A stretch of 64,000 nt of DNA from Lingula anatina (Eukaryota; Brachiopoda; Lingulata; Lingulida; Lingulidae). Location: positions 195,724 through 259,723 of the forward strand of contig NW_019776024.1 in the NCBI RefSeq assembly GCF_001039355.2. Direction: 5' to 3'. The translations under genes were made by a program, and so were the position numbers. Within the stretch, counting starts at the first letter, position 1. Every line of letters starts with the position of its first letter. Shown here piece after piece: positions 61,188 through 64,000 of this stretch. The notes below the pieces were generated by a model that was not told the origin of the DNA, ran no database searches, and saw only the letters and a list, made by a program, of their open reading frames with translations.

Positions 61188-62594
61188 TCAACTGGGCACG
61201 GCATTCAGGTTATTTCTACTAAGCACCTGCCTGTCCGCCACTACGGCCACTCCGAACCCCGACTGGTCGGGCGGCGCGTAGCGGAGCGAATGCAGCAGTT
61301 TAAGGTTATCCACAGCAAGCGTGTTCACTCCCGACAGATCCTCCATCGCTGGTGGAATTCGCAGATACCTACATTTCTTAAGATCCTCCCACTGTTCCAT
61401 TAATTTTCTTGCTTGTTCTTCTTCTGAAAGGTTTGCTAAGGAACTGAAGGAATTATCACGTTCCATCAAGCGTCTGATGGCCTTTGGAGCCACAACAGAT
61501 CTTTTGTTCTCTTTGCGATCATTTTTCGGTTTTTCTATTGATTTTATAATCTGTTCAGCATCCATTTGACTGGGGGGTCGGCTGGGTGGGTTTTCCGCTA
61601 CCGTTCTTTGAACACGTTCTAGAAAATTATCTTTTTTAGTGCTGAATATTTTTGACTGGAAGTCTTCTTCGCCGGCTAAAAATGCCCTCCTGCGAAGTTT
61701 ATATGGGTCTATGCCAAACGTACTCCCCGTGGAAGAATCGGAAGAGGCCGACATGTGTCTAGTCCGCTGAGGTTTTGATTCCTCTGCTTCCAATTTAGCT
61801 TGTTTTCTAGCAGCTTTTTCAGCGTCTTTTTCTGCCACAGCATGCGAGGAATAAGACAGATTCACGTTTCTGTGACCTAAAGCGGTTTGAGAACGTTGAA
61901 GCTGAGGTGGTGGTTCTTTTCTAGGTTTGGTACGTTGGCCAGCAGTGGTGGCCCGACGTTCTAGCAGTACGCGGGGTTTGCTGTCTTCAGCCGCGGGTTT
62001 ATTTTCACTGTCAGTCGGTGTTTCGACGGAAGCATCGATGGAACTCCGCCTCCTCTTGGATTCCGGGCAGGGAGAGTCTATGAACGCCCCTGATACGGAG
62101 TTGGCACGCCTCAGAGGTGCCGGGGGTGGCGGAGAGCTGCTAGCTGAAGTTAGCAGCCAGGAAGTTTCTCTTGGAGTCCTCTGCGTTCGAGGTGTGTTTT
62201 GGGGGGTCTTATTGGTCCTAGGAGGGGCACTTTTTGTCCTCTCCTTTTGGTTAAGCTTAAGTCTTCTTTGAGCGGCAGCAAGTTTCGATTCCGTATTCAA
62301 ACTAAACGTAGTTATCATAGGTTTCATTTTGCCGTCCCTTTCGAGCTGTCTTAAATCCATGATTTCATCCACGTCTAAATACGACTTGATTTTGGCGACT
62401 TTATCCTTAAACCGTCTGTACTTGTGGCGGACCACCTGATTCTCCAAATCTATGAGCTTGCAGGCATAGTCCTCTTCCAGAGAGAGCGTCTGCATTGTTT
62501 TTTCAAGGATTTGCTGTGCCTTCATGTTGAAAGTGACGGCTGCCACTTCTTTGTCGTTCCTCCTCCGACTCTTGGCCCGCACGACGTCGTCCAT
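61188..62594 (-). CDS. Uncharacterised 468-residue disordered/coiled protein
   Basis: An uninterrupted coding exon of 468 codons plus stop. I take the ATG at 62592-62594 (Kozak TTCAACATGG); an in-frame TAA lies 21 nt upstream and a splice acceptor (GCATTTCAG) at 62621, so a non-coding exon precedes. Residues 1-90 are charged and helical, probably coiled coil (KAQQILEKTMQTLSLEEDYA, LENQVVRHKYRRFKDKVAKI). Residues about 110-240 are low-complexity Ser/Pro/Arg (TPQNTPRTQRTPRE, SSSPPPPAPLRRA). Residues about 255-285 are an Ala/Lys/Glu helix. The C-terminal 100 residues look the most structured (SLANLSEEEQARKLMEQWED, then LKKCRYLRIPP). No signal peptide or membrane helix. No function can be assigned; the composition suits a cytoskeleton-associated protein. 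Confidence 0.75.
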   Translation of the reverse strand: MDDVVRAKSRRRNDKEVAAVTFNMKAQQILEKTMQTLSLEEDYACKLIDLENQVVRHKYRRFKDKVAKIKSYLDVDEIMDLRQLERDGKMKPMITTFSLNTESKLAAAQRRLKLNQKERTKSAPPRTNKTPQNTPRTQRTPRETSWLLTSASSSPPPPAPLRRANSVSGAFIDSPCPESKRRRSSIDASVETPTDSENKPAAEDSKPRVLLERRATTAGQRTKPRKEPPPQLQRSQTALGHRNVNLSYSSHAVAEKDAEKAARKQAKLEAEESKPQRTRHMSASSDSSTGSTFGIDPYKLRRRAFLAGEEDFQSKIFSTKKDNFLERVQRTVAENPPSRPPSQMDAEQIIKSIEKPKNDRKENKRSVVAPKAIRRLMERDNSFSSLANLSEEEQARKLMEQWEDLKKCRYLRIPPAMEDLSGVNTLAVDNLKLLHSLRYAPPDQSGFGVAVVADRQVLSRNNLNAVPS

Positions 62595-64000
62595 GTTGAA
62601 GTTCACGTTAGATTAACCCACTGAAATGCAAAAATAATGATGATTTAGAGAAAAACATAGTCAAACTACTACTTAGTATAGCGCTAGTGTGAAAGTGTTT
62701 ATAGATACTTAAGTGTGTGTATATGTATGAGAATTACTTTTTCGTGTCCATACCACGAGACAAGCATAACATATTTGAAATGAAAAAGAAATTTGCCCTT
62801 TTAGATAACAGTATTAACCTCTGTCTAGAAACCCCCCAGCGGGGCTGGAGGGTTACAATATAATATTAGTTTACTTGTTATTTCATTTCTGATCACTGTG
62901 TGCGTGTGTCTGTCGTGTGCACGCGCGAGTGATTGTGTGACTGTGTTCTTGCATCTTTGTTTTCACACCTACATGATGCGTGCATGCACACCCGTATACA
63001 TGCATTTTTGTTTGAACGCCTTTTAATTTAAGAAATCGCATATTTCGGATGTTATTTTAAAACATGACTCCACGTGATTTTAACTTGCAAAGAGCTGCTT
63101 ACCAAATTCCGACCTCCTGCGTCGCGTCACGCGTGCAAAGATACACGTACTAGTACGCAAATTCAACGTTAATAAAAAATCCCTTCTATGCATTACTTAA
63201 ATACAGTCCCGACAAAGTGTTAAACTAACCATTCAACTAACTGAAACACCACATTGGCACAGTTTCACGTTCAAGCATCGCAATAAATCTCTCTCGGAAT
63301 TTCTATGGCTGTTTTTGTAAAGTATCCTCAACAGTTGTTTGAATACAAGCCGTTGTTAGGCTGTTGTTACGGAAGATCAGAGTAACCAGTTGATGGCTGA
63401 GGTATTCTAGGCTGAAATCTATGCAAAATGAAGTGGTATATGAACAGAAAGCTGCATATCAATAACTCTGATTCCCTCCTAATTTCCGTTTATTTAGATC
63501 GTTGTGCTGGGAGGTCGATTATGCAGCTTCCTCAGTACACACAGCGATCGTAGATTGCCAACGACTTGATAACCCAATTAATATTAGAATTAATCGTGAT
63601 CAAGGCAACAGACCTTTAAAAACTACTGGAAATAATTCATGTAGAGGCTGGGCACGCGACCGCCGAGCCAGTTTTATGATTCAATATTACTACCCTAAAA
63701 TTATCCGAAAGAATTTTATATAATCAAGTAAGCCAAGCGGCTGCTTTTCAGCAAAAAGAAGAAACACTTTATAACAGATGGTTTTACACATGTGAGTGTT
63801 TTTTCAGGATTTAAGGGAAAATTGAAATAGATTGAGCTTCAAACTAAATTAAGAACAAACTCAATGTGGTCGCTTTTTACCGTAATGACTGCGTCAGTTC
63901 AAACTATCACTGGGCTGATTTTGCAGTGCAGGTTTGCCGCCAGTTTATACAAAACGGTACAAAATTGACAGCTTGAAAAGCCCAAATTTACACACAATTG
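62595..64000. other. 5' UTR/promoter side of the 468-residue gene, non-coding
   Basis: The 5' UTR part of the coding exon runs to 62620. Beyond that I see no gene. A hairpin-forming sequence AACCCCCCAGC-GGG-GCTGGAGGGTT lies near 62829-62853, and a TG/GT-rich tract near 62900-62950. Confidence 0.5.

Noticed and set aside
62595-62606. Start of the 468-residue protein four codons further upstream
   Set aside because: That codon is GTG; the ATG at 62594 has better context and a stop codon lies just upstream.
1-64000. CRISPR arrays, operons, ribosome binding sites, phage or plasmid functions
   Set aside because: The window is intron-bearing animal DNA; nothing of this kind is present.

Overview
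The window is nuclear DNA of an animal, most likely an AT-rich, highly heterozygous invertebrate; a mollusc-like lophotrochozoan is my guess, not something shown by the sequence. The support is multi-exon genes with GT-AG introns, AATAAA poly(A) signals, a complete UFM1 ligase (UFL1), an astacin protease, a RERG-type small GTPase, a Rab11-FIP-like protein, abundant microsatellites, MITEs and a tRNA-derived SINE. Three single N bases (2911, 10480, 55405) are present. The first two sit between near-identical copies of the same sequence, as expected if overlapping contigs of two haplotypes were joined without being merged.

Layout. 1-4.4 kb: no gene, a 34-bp tandem repeat, a small TIR element and a 203-bp duplication across the first N. 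4.6-14.0 kb, minus: UFL1 in 17 coding exons, with exons 5-8 present twice because of a 2-kb duplication across the second N. 14.0-14.9 kb: a head-to-head promoter region with a YY1-type box. 14.9-21.7 kb, plus: a 545-residue basic, coiled-coil and serine-rich protein of unknown function in 14 coding exons. Its intron 2 carries a 940-bp foldback transposon, and its exon 10 is bracketed by a perfect 131-bp inverted repeat. 23.4-26.6 kb: a long-TIR DNA transposon whose only visible gene is a two-exon MADF/Myb-like protein. 30.0-39.1 kb, minus: a RERG/RERGL-like GTPase with degenerate switch motifs. 39.1-49.0 kb: mostly non-coding, with a tandem duplication, a SINE, a hAT-type MITE and one 80-residue single-pass membrane ORF. 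49.1-54.8 kb, minus: a protein joining a C2-like region, a Sec5-like IPT/TIG domain and a C-terminal Rab11-binding (FIP) helix. 57.3-60.0 kb, plus: a secreted astacin metalloprotease, with an 8-bp-TSD MITE just downstream in its likely 3' UTR. 61.2-62.6 kb, minus: a 468-residue disordered/coiled protein encoded in one exon.

The genes do not form an operon or a pathway; this is ordinary animal gene order. The parts most worth a second look are the C2-IPT-FIP architecture, the MADF-only transposon with colinear long TIRs, the perfect inverted repeat around a coding exon, and the duplicated UFL1 exons, which should be treated as an assembly artefact until shown otherwise. Exon boundaries were worked out by hand from splice consensus and reading-frame continuity; none has been checked against transcripts.
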